NCBI GenBank assembly: GCA_016788045.1
Contig: JAEUTG010000004.1
Coordinates: forward strand, 62,001-126,000
Origin: Bacteroidales bacterium
GTDB lineage: Bacteria; Bacteroidota; Bacteroidia; Bacteroidales; Lentimicrobiaceae
DNA length: 64,000 nt
Direction of reading: 5' to 3'
Positions 44,778 to 53,135 of this stretch are shown here, one piece after another (within the stretch, counting starts at the first letter, position 1; each line of letters starts with the position of its first letter). The notes below the pieces were generated by a model. The model was given only the letters and a program-made list of their open reading frames with translations, ran no database searches and had not been told where the DNA came from. The position numbers were made by a program, and so were the translations under genes.

Positions 44778-45782
44778 ATGAAGGTTGTTAAATTGATCCT
44801 GAAACAGATCAGGATTTGGGGAATTGACTGGTTTGTTCCGGCCTTGCTGCTTATGATCCTTTTGGCCTGGATCTGGCCTGAAATGGGTCTTGAAACGGGG
44901 ATGTTCTCGCTGAAATCCCTGGCCGGTGCCGGTATTTCGGTGATCTTTTTCCTCTATGGACTGAGGCTGAGTTATAAACAGGTGTTCAGCTGTATTTCGC
45001 ACTGGAAGCTGCACCTGCTTATACAAACTATCACCTTTGTTGTATTTCCGTTAATGGCGCTTGCTTTACGAAACGCCTTTCCGGGGGAGCATTACAGGCT
45101 GTTATGGCTCGGATGTTTCTTTCTGGCAACCCTTCCTTCGACCGTTTCATCCGCGGTGGTAATGGTTTCTCTTGCCGGGGGGAATGTTCCTGCAGCCATT
45201 TTCAATGCCAGTTTCTCCAGTATTGCCGGATTGTTCATATCTCCCCTCTGGATGGGGGTCGTTCTGAACAGTGGTGTCCACGACTTTGAAATGACTCCCG
45301 TAATCCTGAAGCTTGGATATCAGATACTTTTACCAATGCTGGCAGGTGTCATGCTCCATCAATGGTTTGGCAAAACAGCAATCAGGTACGCAGGTTTCAC
45401 CAGATATTTTGATCAATCGGTAATCCTCACCATCGTATACACCTCATTCTCTGCTTCTTTCGGAGCAGGGTTGTTTTCTGGTTTCAGTTTACCGGAATTG
45501 CTTTTGCTGTGTTTGGTACTGCTGATTGCATTCGCACTGGTTATGGGGCTGATTACCCTGGTGGCTGCAAAGCTTGATTTATCGCTGCCCGACAGAATTG
45601 CTGCCCTTTTTTGCGGATCGACCAAATCGCTGATGCATGGAACGGTAATGTCGAAGGTTATTTTCGGGGTTTCAGGTACTACGGGGATAATTCTGCTGCC
45701 GGTATTGCTTTATCATGCGATGCAACTCATCATCACAGGGGTATTGTCACGCCGGTTTTCAAAGCTAAAGTATCCTGAATAA
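44778..45782 (+). CDS. SBF-like (bile acid:sodium symporter) transporter
   Basis: A 334-residue inner-membrane protein with about nine to ten helices, resembling the YfeH/SBF-like family (PF13593). It starts KQIRIWGIDWFVPALLLMIL and has GAGISVIFFLYGLRL, LPSTVSSAVVMVSLAGGN and the FCGSTKSLMHGTVMS motif near the C-terminus. The solute is unknown; no bile acid is implied. The open frame extends to 44583 in the trmD leader, but the ATG at 44778 gives the natural N-terminus. Confidence 0.9.
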   Translation: MKVVKLILKQIRIWGIDWFVPALLLMILLAWIWPEMGLETGMFSLKSLAGAGISVIFFLYGLRLSYKQVFSCISHWKLHLLIQTITFVVFPLMALALRNAFPGEHYRLLWLGCFFLATLPSTVSSAVVMVSLAGGNVPAAIFNASFSSIAGLFISPLWMGVVLNSGVHDFEMTPVILKLGYQILLPMLAGVMLHQWFGKTAIRYAGFTRYFDQSVILTIVYTSFSASFGAGLFSGFSLPELLLLCLVLLIAFALVMGLITLVAAKLDLSLPDRIAALFCGSTKSLMHGTVMSKVIFGVSGTTGIILLPVLLYHAMQLIITGVLSRRFSKLKYPE

Positions 45783-45816
45783 CTAGTTTAATTAATATTT
45801 GTTAATATATTATATA

Positions 45817-46278
45817 TCACGATGATATAATATTTAAGTATGGGTCTGAATCCTGTGTTTCAAAGGTAAGGGTGATGGATGATTTATCGAGCAATCCGAG
45901 AATCCAGGCTTTGGCTTCGGGCATTGAAGTAAACACCCCGATTTCAGGCTGCTGTCCGAAGGTAGCTTTGTGTTCTTTCATATCCGCCGGAAGGCTCTTC
46001 ACACAGAAAGCAATTTTGCTGATTCCGATATGATTCATCTGGGGGAAAAGATACCTTGAGACCCATTCATGCATCTTGAAATTCATATGATATACTTCGG
46101 AGGGTGCAAGTACCAGCAGTCTGGTTGCTTTCAAACGCTCTGCTTCATCAAGGAAGGCGATCAGGTTGAGAATATAGGAAGATGGGGAATTGACGTGGCC
46201 TTCATTCACATGGTTGATCAGCATGCTATGATCAGCAAGAAATTCAAACGGTGGTTTAGGGCCTGATGGTTTTATCAT
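45817..46278 (-). CDS. SpoIIAA/STAS-like protein
   Basis: A 153-residue protein from the ATG at 46278 (MIKPSGPKPPFEFLADHSML). It shows the SpoIIAA-like (PF11964-type) pattern: a strand-helix core with RLLVLAPSEVYHMN, a helix WVSRYLFPQMNHIGISKIAF and a C-terminal FTSMPEAKAWILGLL. The family is mostly of unknown function; some act in lipid or regulatory contexts. The upstream frame to 46359 is not family-like. Assignment is by pattern only. Confidence 0.55.
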   Translation of the reverse strand: MIKPSGPKPPFEFLADHSMLINHVNEGHVNSPSSYILNLIAFLDEAERLKATRLLVLAPSEVYHMNFKMHEWVSRYLFPQMNHIGISKIAFCVKSLPADMKEHKATFGQQPEIGVFTSMPEAKAWILGLLDKSSITLTFETQDSDPYLNIISS

Positions 46279-46435
46279 ATTTCCTCTGGTAGCGGATGCA
46301 GTACTAACCGACACCCACCTGATAACCGGGAAATGACGCCGGCAGAGGTCAGAAATCATGGAACCTTCGCCAACATCCGGTTTTTCTTTAGGATGCAGTT
46401 AAGGTTAATCACAAAACTTTAAAAAGGTAATACGA

Positions 46436-47449
46436 TCAGATGCTTACCAGAACTTTTCCCAGCGTTCCGGCATTGAGCATATGGTGGAGTTCATCAGGGA
46501 TTTCATCCATTTGGATGGATTTGCTTACCAGAGCTTCGAAATTAAATGACAGTTTACCGGCAATCAGTTTCCAGATCTCGAGACGGCGCTCCATCGGAGT
46601 TTCTGCGGAGGCAATGCCTACCAGCCTTACGCCTCGTAAAATAAACGGGAATACAGAAACTTCAAGCTTGTTGCCGGCAAGCATGCCACAATTGGCTACG
46701 ATACCCCGGTCAGCAGTAGAGCGGATCAAAGTTGAAAGGGTGTTGCCACCAACAGTATCGAGTGCGGCTATCCAGCGTCCGGGCAGCAGAGGACGGCTTG
46801 AGGGGTCGTTCAGCTCATCACGTGAAATAACCTCCGTAACTCCGTATTTTAACAGCATTTCAGCTGCTTCCTTTCTTCCGGTTGAAGCAACGACGCTGAA
46901 ACCAGCATTGGAAAGCATCGACGCTGCCATTGAGCCAACTGCACCTCCGGCACCGGTAACCAGTATTTTTCCGGATTCAGGCCTGATACCATGTTGCAGA
47001 AATTCATAAATGGCGCTGGCTGCTGTGAAACCGGAGGTGCCAATGATCATACAATCTCTCAGGCTTAGATTTTGAGGCTTTCTGACAGCCCATGCAGAAG
47101 GGACACTGATGTATTCTGAAAACCCACCACTGGTGTTCATCCCCAGATCGTAACCTGTAACCACCACTTCATCGCCGGCTTTAAAACTGTCAGTAAGGGA
47201 TTCAACAACAACACCGGCGGCATCAATCCCCGGTGTATGCGGGTATCGGCGGGTGATGCCCTTATTCCCGACGGCCGACAGGGCATCTTTGTAATTCAGT
47301 CCGGAAAAAGCGACCCTGATCAGCAATTCTCCCTGAGGCAGGTCGGAAACCTGACGGGTTTTTATGCCTGCAACAAATTCACCTGTTTCCTGCTCTTCAA
47401 CAACCAGGGCTTTAAAACTCAAGGATTTGGCAGCGTATGATACACTCAT
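46436..47449 (-). CDS. YhdH/AcuI-type acrylyl-CoA reductase-like oxidoreductase
   Basis: A 337-residue medium-chain dehydrogenase without the structural zinc, of the YhdH/YhfP family. Motifs: SGLNYKDALSAVGNKG, PGIDAAGVV, the nucleotide loop VTGAGGAVGSMA and a C-terminal LHHMLNAGTLGKVLV. AcuI relatives reduce acryloyl-CoA to propionyl-CoA with NADPH. It lies divergently across from the CoA hydrolase/transferase, and the two may share an acyl-CoA task. The gap between them holds palindromes. Confidence 0.88.
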   Translation of the reverse strand: MSVSYAAKSLSFKALVVEEQETGEFVAGIKTRQVSDLPQGELLIRVAFSGLNYKDALSAVGNKGITRRYPHTPGIDAAGVVVESLTDSFKAGDEVVVTGYDLGMNTSGGFSEYISVPSAWAVRKPQNLSLRDCMIIGTSGFTAASAIYEFLQHGIRPESGKILVTGAGGAVGSMAASMLSNAGFSVVASTGRKEAAEMLLKYGVTEVISRDELNDPSSRPLLPGRWIAALDTVGGNTLSTLIRSTADRGIVANCGMLAGNKLEVSVFPFILRGVRLVGIASAETPMERRLEIWKLIAGKLSFNFEALVSKSIQMDEIPDELHHMLNAGTLGKVLVSI

Positions 47450-47474
47450 TGATAATAAATTGATATGCAGTAAT

Positions 47475-47502
47475 ATACATGTATAAAATGTAAATTTTAC
47501 AT
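47475..47502. promoter_or_regulatory. Two palindromes in the divergent acuI/CoA-transferase gap
   Basis: ATACATGTAT (47475-47484) and ATGTAAA-t-TTTACAT (47488-47502), the second an exact 7+7 palindrome, lie 26-53 bases from the acuI-like start. They look like a regulator operator. The TGTAA core resembles the words at 37.4-38.2 kb. Confidence 0.5.
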
Positions 47503-47524
47503 GAAAGCCTGCAGGTTTAATTTT

Positions 47525-47532
47525 TATTTTTG
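47525..47532 (+). promoter_or_regulatory. TAnnTTTG box for the CoA hydrolase/transferase
   Basis: TATTTTTG fits a -7 element, with a leader of about 165 bases to the ATG at 47705. The palindromes lie just upstream, as for a repressor or activator. Confidence 0.4.
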
Positions 47533-47704
47533 CACGGTTAACAGACTGTTTAAATTTAATTGAAACCCGCCCTAAAGGACGTGACTTTTCACAGAGTTAA
47601 AAAATTTAAACAATGGGTCTAAATAAACCGGATTGCAAAGATCACACTAAACTTTTAAACTCCCGTGAGGAATCAACGTTTAATTCTAACTTAAAACTTA
47701 TTCA

Positions 47705-49204
47705 ATGGCACTACGTTTTATTTCAGCCGAAGAGGCAGCAAGTTATATCAACCACGACGATGTCGTCGGGTTCAGTGGTTTTACACCGGCCGGATCGGTT
47801 AAATCAATACCGGTAGCCATAGGGGAGAGGGCAAAGGCTTTTCATGCTCAGGGAAAACCGTTTAAAATCGGTGTAATTACCGGAGCATCTACCGGTGATT
47901 CACTCGATGGTTCCCTGGCAAGGGCTGAAGCTGTGAAATTCAGAACTCCTTATCAGTCAAACCCGGATCTCCGCAACCTGATCAATGCCGGAAAAGCTGA
48001 CTATTTTGATTCACACCTCTCATCAGTCGGACAGAATATCCGGTATGGGTTTCTGGGAAAAATAAACTGGGGAATCATCGAAGCCTGTGAAGTTACGGAG
48101 AACGGGGAAATCGTACTTACCACCGGTGTAGGCATTTCTCCAACCATCTGCAAAGTAGCTGACAAAATACTGATCGAGCTGAACGCCTTTCATCCGAAAG
48201 CATTAAGAGGGATGCACGATATCCACATTGTTGCTGATCCCCCGAACAGACGTGAAATTCCGATCTATAAACCTTCCGACAGGGCAGGCAGTGAAGTTAT
48301 TAAAGTCGATCCCTCGAAGATAGCCGGGGTTGTATTGACCAACCTGCCCGACGAAGTAGGTGGTTTTGCCGGCACGGATGAGGTTACTGATAGAATAGGG
48401 CAGAATGTTGCAGATTTTCTTTCTGCGGAACTGAAAAGTGGTCGCATTCCCTCTTCTTTCCTGCCCCTGCAGTCTGGTGTCGGTAATATTGCCAATGCTG
48501 TAATGGCGGCATTGGGAATGCATAAGGGAATACCTGATTTTGAAATGTACACGGAAGTAATTCAGGACAGCGTAATTGATCTGATGCTGAAAGGGCGTAT
48601 CAGATACGCCAGTGGTTGTTCGCTGACGGTGTCACCCGAAGCATTGAAGACCATCTACGACCAGCTGGATTTTTTCCATAAACGTATTGTCCTCAGGCCT
48701 CAGGAAATCTCTAACAGTCCTGAAATAGCGCGACGCATCGGAATTATCTCCATCAATACAGCCATTGAAGTGGATTTGTTCGGCAATGTCAACAGCACCA
48801 ATGTAATGGGTCGTAAAATGATGAATGGCATCGGAGGTTCCGGTGACTTTACCCGAAACGCTTATATTTCCATTTTCACTTGCCCTTCGGTGGCCAAAGG
48901 TGGGAAAATCAGTGCGTTTGTCCCCATGGTATCCCATACTGACCACAATGAACATTCGGTGCAGGTTGTTATTACTGAACAGGGAATTGCCGACCTGAGA
49001 TCGAAATCTCCTAAAGCCAAAATGCAGACAATCATTGAAAACTGTGTGCATCCTGATTACCGCCAGATCATGAATGATTACGCTTACCTGGCCGGCGATA
49101 CCCACACTCCCTGTACACTTTCCGCGGCATTCGCCATGCACATGGAATTTGAGAAATCGGGGGATATGAAAAATGTCAATTGGGGTGACTGTTTCAGAAA
49201 GTAG
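47705..49204 (+). CDS. Acetyl-CoA hydrolase/succinyl-CoA:acetate CoA-transferase family enzyme
   Basis: A 499-residue cytoplasmic family-I CoA-transferase (Ach1/AarC/ScpC group). Motifs include FSGFTPAGSVKSIP, the probable catalytic Glu284 in MYTEVIQDS by analogy with AarC, and the GIGGSGDFTRNAY oxyanion region (about 375-387). The enzyme forms acetate from acetyl-CoA while making succinyl-CoA, or hydrolyses acetyl-CoA; sequence does not decide. It is rightward, opposite the AcuI-like gene. Confidence 0.92.
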   Translation: MALRFISAEEAASYINHDDVVGFSGFTPAGSVKSIPVAIGERAKAFHAQGKPFKIGVITGASTGDSLDGSLARAEAVKFRTPYQSNPDLRNLINAGKADYFDSHLSSVGQNIRYGFLGKINWGIIEACEVTENGEIVLTTGVGISPTICKVADKILIELNAFHPKALRGMHDIHIVADPPNRREIPIYKPSDRAGSEVIKVDPSKIAGVVLTNLPDEVGGFAGTDEVTDRIGQNVADFLSAELKSGRIPSSFLPLQSGVGNIANAVMAALGMHKGIPDFEMYTEVIQDSVIDLMLKGRIRYASGCSLTVSPEALKTIYDQLDFFHKRIVLRPQEISNSPEIARRIGIISINTAIEVDLFGNVNSTNVMGRKMMNGIGGSGDFTRNAYISIFTCPSVAKGGKISAFVPMVSHTDHNEHSVQVVITEQGIADLRSKSPKAKMQTIIENCVHPDYRQIMNDYAYLAGDTHTPCTLSAAFAMHMEFEKSGDMKNVNWGDCFRK

Positions 49205-49270
49205 AACTTTCGCCTGACCTGCAAATCAGCTTTTATAATCGGTTTACAGTCGATATCAGGTGTTGAAATT

Positions 49271-49310
49271 ATTGCCGGGAGAGCACTTCGGTTGCTACCC
49301 GGCAATTTTT
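49271..49310 (+). terminator. Terminator after the CoA-transferase gene
   Basis: ATTGCCGGG, an 18-base loop, CCCGGCAAT and a T run: a 9-base stem 66 bases past the stop, ahead of the DUF481 gene. Confidence 0.85.
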
Positions 49311-49323
49311 GTATTTTTGGCAA

Positions 49324-50076
49324 ATGAAATTAGTTCTGGTTACTCTGTTTTCAATTGCGATAGCATTCGCTGATGCCCAGGTTCTGAACATTGAACGAGA
49401 ACGCATAAAAACCGATACCACCGGATGGTCAGGTAGCGGTGGGCTGTCAATCAATCTCATAAGCAATACTCAACGCTTTACCGAGATTGCCCTGGGTGCG
49501 CATCTTCAGTATAAAACAAACCGGAGTTTAACCCTGGCGCTGTCGGATTACGAAATCATCAAATCAGAAACAGATGATTTTTCCAACAAGGGAATGCAGC
49601 ATTTCAGGTACAATTACAAGATGAATAAAGTGGTGACCTGGGAAGCCTTTACCCAGGCTCAGTTCAACAAAGTGCTCAACCTGAAATTCAGAGGGCTGCT
49701 GGGGTCAGGTCCCCGGTTTAAAATATTGGGACTGGAAAGTTTCAGGGTTTACTCGGGAATAGCCTATATGATTGAATATGAAGTCCCTGAAGGCGATGAT
49801 ACTGCAGAAACCAGCCAAAGGTTCAGCAGTTACATTTCGCTTACCTTCAAAGTGGGGGATGGCTTCAGCCTGATCAATACCACCTATTTTCAGCCGAAAA
49901 TTTCAACCTTCAGTGACCACAGGGTGTCAAACAATACTGACCTTGTGTTTAAGATCACCAGGCATCTGTCGTATGCCCTGGCCTTTGAACACCTCACCGA
50001 TACAAGACCATTGCCGGATGTGCCGACAAATATTTATAGTTTGAAAAACAAGCTGTTGCTGGATTTCGGGAAATAA
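49324..50076 (+). CDS. DUF481 family outer-membrane-like protein
   Basis: A 250-residue secreted protein with a signal peptide (MKLVLVTLFSIAIAFADAQ). It is followed by the DUF481 beta-barrel-like array: GWSGSGGLSINL, LAHLQYK-type strands, and the closing SLKNKLLLDFGK. The family is outer-membrane located and of unknown role. The ATG at 49324 is in the leader just after a TATTTTTG box (49312-49319). The 97-residue gene follows after three bases, so they form an operon. Confidence 0.8.
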   Translation: MKLVLVTLFSIAIAFADAQVLNIERERIKTDTTGWSGSGGLSINLISNTQRFTEIALGAHLQYKTNRSLTLALSDYEIIKSETDDFSNKGMQHFRYNYKMNKVVTWEAFTQAQFNKVLNLKFRGLLGSGPRFKILGLESFRVYSGIAYMIEYEVPEGDDTAETSQRFSSYISLTFKVGDGFSLINTTYFQPKISTFSDHRVSNNTDLVFKITRHLSYALAFEHLTDTRPLPDVPTNIYSLKNKLLLDFGK

Positions 50077-50079
50077 AGC

Positions 50080-50373
50080 ATGACTGAAAAAAACGGAGCA
50101 AAACCTGACCGGATTCCGGACTTTGATATGATGAAGCTGACCGGATTGATTGCTGAAAGTTTCCTTTCGATGAAGTATCCGGTAAGTCCGGAAGTGATTA
50201 CCCTTGAAGATCCCGATCAGGAGGTTATCAGGGGGAACATCAGGCTGTGGGTTGACCGTGCACTGGAAGATTTTCCATTTGTTATCACTTTCAGAGAAGG
50301 TCGTTTCAGGTGGCAGTTTCTGCCAGATAATCTGGAATTCTCATGCCTGCCTGAGGAAATCAGGCCGGAATAA
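50080..50373 (+). CDS. Small protein of unknown function, coupled to the DUF481 gene
   Basis: A 97-residue soluble protein, acidic at both ends, with no signal peptide or recognised motif. The middle contains IRLWVDRALEDFPFVITF. Three bases separate it from the DUF481 stop, which suggests a shared job. It ends right next to the leftward SUKH gene (50374), with no space between the stop codons. Confidence 0.6.
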   Translation: MTEKNGAKPDRIPDFDMMKLTGLIAESFLSMKYPVSPEVITLEDPDQEVIRGNIRLWVDRALEDFPFVITFREGRFRWQFLPDNLEFSCLPEEIRPE

Positions 50374-50808
50374 TCAGATGCGTTCGTTTACCACAAACTC
50401 AAACAGGTCGGCCAGGGTCTCAAAAGCATAATATTCATCCCATCCGGTAAAATCGAGAATCTGGTATTTATTTTCCGGCTGGTTAAAGACATACACTTCT
50501 TCATCAGAACGTCCGAAGAGGACACATTCAGGAAGCCTTTCCGATATGTTCCATTGTACGTTCTGTACGAGAATATCGTAATGATCGGGCCTTTCACCGG
50601 AACGGACTGAAAAAATATATATCCCGTTATAGAAATATCCATTGGTAATCTTATAGAATGAACTCAGTTCATCACTCCAGGCATGTCCTGATTCTACCAA
50701 TAGCCTGGCCGATTCCTCAAGTAAATCAGGGTTACAGGGTGAATAGGTTTCGGCAAAATCCAATTTACCAAATTTCTTTAAAAGCACTTCCAGTTTTTTC
50801 GTTGCCAT
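50374..50808 (-). CDS. SMI1/KNR4 (SUKH) family protein
   Basis: A 144-residue SUKH-fold protein. The family pattern is visible in the N-terminal helices (LEVLLKKFGKLDFAET), then WSDELSSFYKITNGYFYNGIYIF, EVYVFNQPENKYQILD and ADLFEFVVN. SUKH proteins are often immunity proteins of polymorphic toxins. No toxin gene is next to it, so it may be an orphan or act in another way. The ATG at 50808 is preferred over 50826. Confidence 0.75.
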   Translation of the reverse strand: MATKKLEVLLKKFGKLDFAETYSPCNPDLLEESARLLVESGHAWSDELSSFYKITNGYFYNGIYIFSVRSGERPDHYDILVQNVQWNISERLPECVLFGRSDEEVYVFNQPENKYQILDFTGWDEYYAFETLADLFEFVVNERI

Positions 50809-51247
50809 AACGGACGGTTTAAACAAATTGTGGGGAACACTGTGTTCTCAGGTATAGCTTTGACCCGTTGTTATCCAACCGGATCTTCACGCAAAAATAA
50901 AAAGATTCTGATGACCGCTCAATCTGAACAGGAACTGAAAAAATGGCTGAAGACTCAGAAAATCTGACGCAAAAATGTGCTGAAAATAAAGTTTTGAGCT
51001 ATTCTGAATACCTTAAAAATTATGTTAGAGTCAGGGAATAGTCATTAAACGGAATCAGATTCAAATTTATAGAATTGATTGTTTTAGTTGTTACTTTTGA
51101 GGCTGGGGCCTATTAATTGTTTTGTATTGCTTTGGTTTCCGGAAGCGAAAAGATTGGCTGCTTGCCTTGAATCACAAGAGCGCTAATGAGGTTGGTTCCG
51201 GTACAAACAATACCTGCTCCGGAAGAAGGGGCATAACTCAGAAAAAA
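50809..51247. other. Non-coding stretch before the histidine kinase
   Basis: About 440 bases hold no plausible gene. A reading frame of 18 codons (50911-50967) is too short to call. The kinase frame is open from 51122, but its early codons are not family-like. Confidence 0.45.
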
Positions 51248-52411
51248 ATGGAGGATAACCAGGGAAGGTCAGTATCTGAAACATATCATGCTCCGGCTGA
51301 CAGGGCAAAACATGAGGATATACTGAAATCATACAATCAGCTTGCTGCCAATGAGATGATTGCGTTGATTACCGATGCAATGCCGGATGTTGCTGTGATT
51401 CTGAACAGGCAGCGTCAGGTTGTCTATTCGAATAAAATGCTGATGAATCTGATTGCAGGAGCGCCTGTTGAAACTGCTATCGGGAGCAGGCCAGGGGAGT
51501 TTCTGAGCTGTCTGAATGCCGGTATTGCGCCGGCCGGTTGTGGAACAGGGATCTCCTGCAGGTATTGCGGTGCTGTGAATGCCATTCTGGAATGTCAGAA
51601 AACCGGAGAACAATCGCAGAGTGAATGCAGAATCAGCAGCCGCAGAAATAGTACTGATGTGTCTTTTGACCTTCTGGTAACGGCAAAGCCTTTCAGGTAT
51701 GCTGAAAACGATTTTATCATACTTTCCCTGAAGGACATCAGTGATCAGAAACGGCGCAGGATGCTGGAGCGGATGTTTTTTCATGATGTGCTGAATACGG
51801 CTTCGGGTCTGAACGGCATGATACAGGCACTGAAAGAAGAGGCTTCCGGAAATGAAGAACTTAACGAATACATCGAAATTGCGGGAAAGGCCAGCAATGA
51901 CCTGATAGAAGAGCTTGTTGCGCAACGCTCACTGGCCGCTGCAGAGAACGGTGATTTGCAGACCAATGTAACGCGTTGCTCCAATCTTCAGCTGATTCAT
52001 GACGTTGCCGCCTATCTGTCGCATCACGAAATTGCTGATGGGAAGCGGATTGTGGTTGACCCCTTTTCTCATTCGGTTCAGATAGATACCGATCCCCAAT
52101 TGCTTAAGCGGGTGCTGCTTAACCTGGTTAAAAATGCACTCGAAGCCAGTAAATCCGGTGACATTATCACGTTGGGATCCAAAATAGCAGATACCTCTGT
52201 CAGGTTTTGGGTGAATAACCCTGGAAGGATGTCAGAAGAAGTTCAGAGCCAGATATTTCAGCGGTCATTTTCTACCAAAGGAGCCGAGCGGGGCATAGGG
52301 TCATATTCAGTTAAATTACTGACAACCAAATATCTGAAGGGGACTGTGGAGTTTACTTCGGATGAAAAGTCAGGGACAACCTTCCAGATAGAGCTTCCCC
52401 TGGGAATATAA
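51248..52411 (+). CDS. Soluble sensor histidine kinase with cysteine-rich PAS-like domain
   Basis: A 387-residue kinase with no membrane segment. After a leader to about residue 40, a PAS-like domain follows (about 40-160). It includes a cysteine cluster, with GCGTGISCRYCGAV and a further Cys in ILEC and SEC. Such C-x-C-x2-C patterns are seen in PAS sensors of other phyla and may bind a metal or act as a redox switch. The H box has FFHDVLNTASGLNGM (His at about 179), then the N box LLNLVKNALEAS and a G-box tail. The ATG at 51248 is preferred; the frame opens at a TTG at 51122. Its partner is probably the response regulator convergent with it. Confidence 0.82.
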   Translation: MEDNQGRSVSETYHAPADRAKHEDILKSYNQLAANEMIALITDAMPDVAVILNRQRQVVYSNKMLMNLIAGAPVETAIGSRPGEFLSCLNAGIAPAGCGTGISCRYCGAVNAILECQKTGEQSQSECRISSRRNSTDVSFDLLVTAKPFRYAENDFIILSLKDISDQKRRRMLERMFFHDVLNTASGLNGMIQALKEEASGNEELNEYIEIAGKASNDLIEELVAQRSLAAAENGDLQTNVTRCSNLQLIHDVAAYLSHHEIADGKRIVVDPFSHSVQIDTDPQLLKRVLLNLVKNALEASKSGDIITLGSKIADTSVRFWVNNPGRMSEEVQSQIFQRSFSTKGAERGIGSYSVKLLTTKYLKGTVEFTSDEKSGTTFQIELPLGI

Positions 52412-52451
52412 GTAACCTGAATTTTACGGGCTCTGACAGTAGCTGATTAAA

Positions 52452-52868
52452 TCAGGCTATATATTTCAGAATCAGATCGATCAACTCACCGGCCCTGATG
52501 GGTTTCGGGATGTAATCGTCGCAGCCTGCATTCAGAAAAACCTCACGGTCGCCGGGTATGGCAAAGGCGGTGGTTGCGATGATCGGAACAGAAGGTTTTA
52601 TTTTTTTGATGGCCCTCGTGGCTTCTACGCCATTCATCACTGGCATCTTAATGTCCATCAGAATCAGGTCAATCTTGTTGTCGATTTCGACATACTCCAG
52701 CGCTTCAAGACCATTGTTGGCCCTGAAAAGATCAAAACCGGCCTTTTTCAGGAGTTTTTCAATGTAACGGAAATTCGATTCCTCATCCTCTGCTACAAGA
52801 ATCTTTATCCCAGGTGGTACCTGTCTGTTCTCTTTCGGCTGAAAATCTGGTTGTTCTGACTCTGACAT
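52452..52868 (-). CDS. Single-domain response regulator
   Basis: A 138-residue CheY-like receiver. The phosphorylation Asp is in LILMDIKMPV, the acidic pair in VAEDEES, and the conserved Lys in YIPKPI. It has no output domain. A short leader MSESEQPDFQPKEN precedes the domain (ATG at 52868); the longer frame to 52976 is not needed. The gene converges with the histidine kinase, 40 bases from its stop, and is its likely partner. Confidence 0.88.
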   Translation of the reverse strand: MSESEQPDFQPKENRQVPPGIKILVAEDEESNFRYIEKLLKKAGFDLFRANNGLEALEYVEIDNKIDLILMDIKMPVMNGVEATRAIKKIKPSVPIIATTAFAIPGDREVFLNAGCDDYIPKPIRAGELIDLILKYIA

Positions 52869-53135
52869 AATACTGTATGTTGTTCTTTCGGAACTGTTTA
52901 TTAGAACGGGATAAGTAAGGATTTGTTTTGTCTTACAACTAAAAGAACACCTGATTATCCGGAAACGAATATACAAATAGTTTGACTTTTGTCAAGCAAA
53001 TAATTAAGCGAAAGTGCTTGCCGGATTCTGAACAGCACAGAATCATCCGGTTCAGAAACGTAGAATATCGGAAAAAATGGGATCAAACACAATGATATTC
53101 AGCACAATATCATATTACTATGCTTTCTGAATACC

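Noticed and set aside
46440-47009. Rightward 189-codon frame opposite the AcuI-like gene
   Set aside because: Shadow of a conserved oxidoreductase, with serine-rich composition and no family match.
50374-50808. Polymorphic toxin-immunity locus around the SUKH gene
   Set aside because: No toxin-like, Rhs-like or secreted effector gene lies next to it.
50911-50967. Eighteen-codon frame MTAQSEQELKKWLKTQKI
   Set aside because: Too short to support without expression data, and no sign of conservation can be seen.
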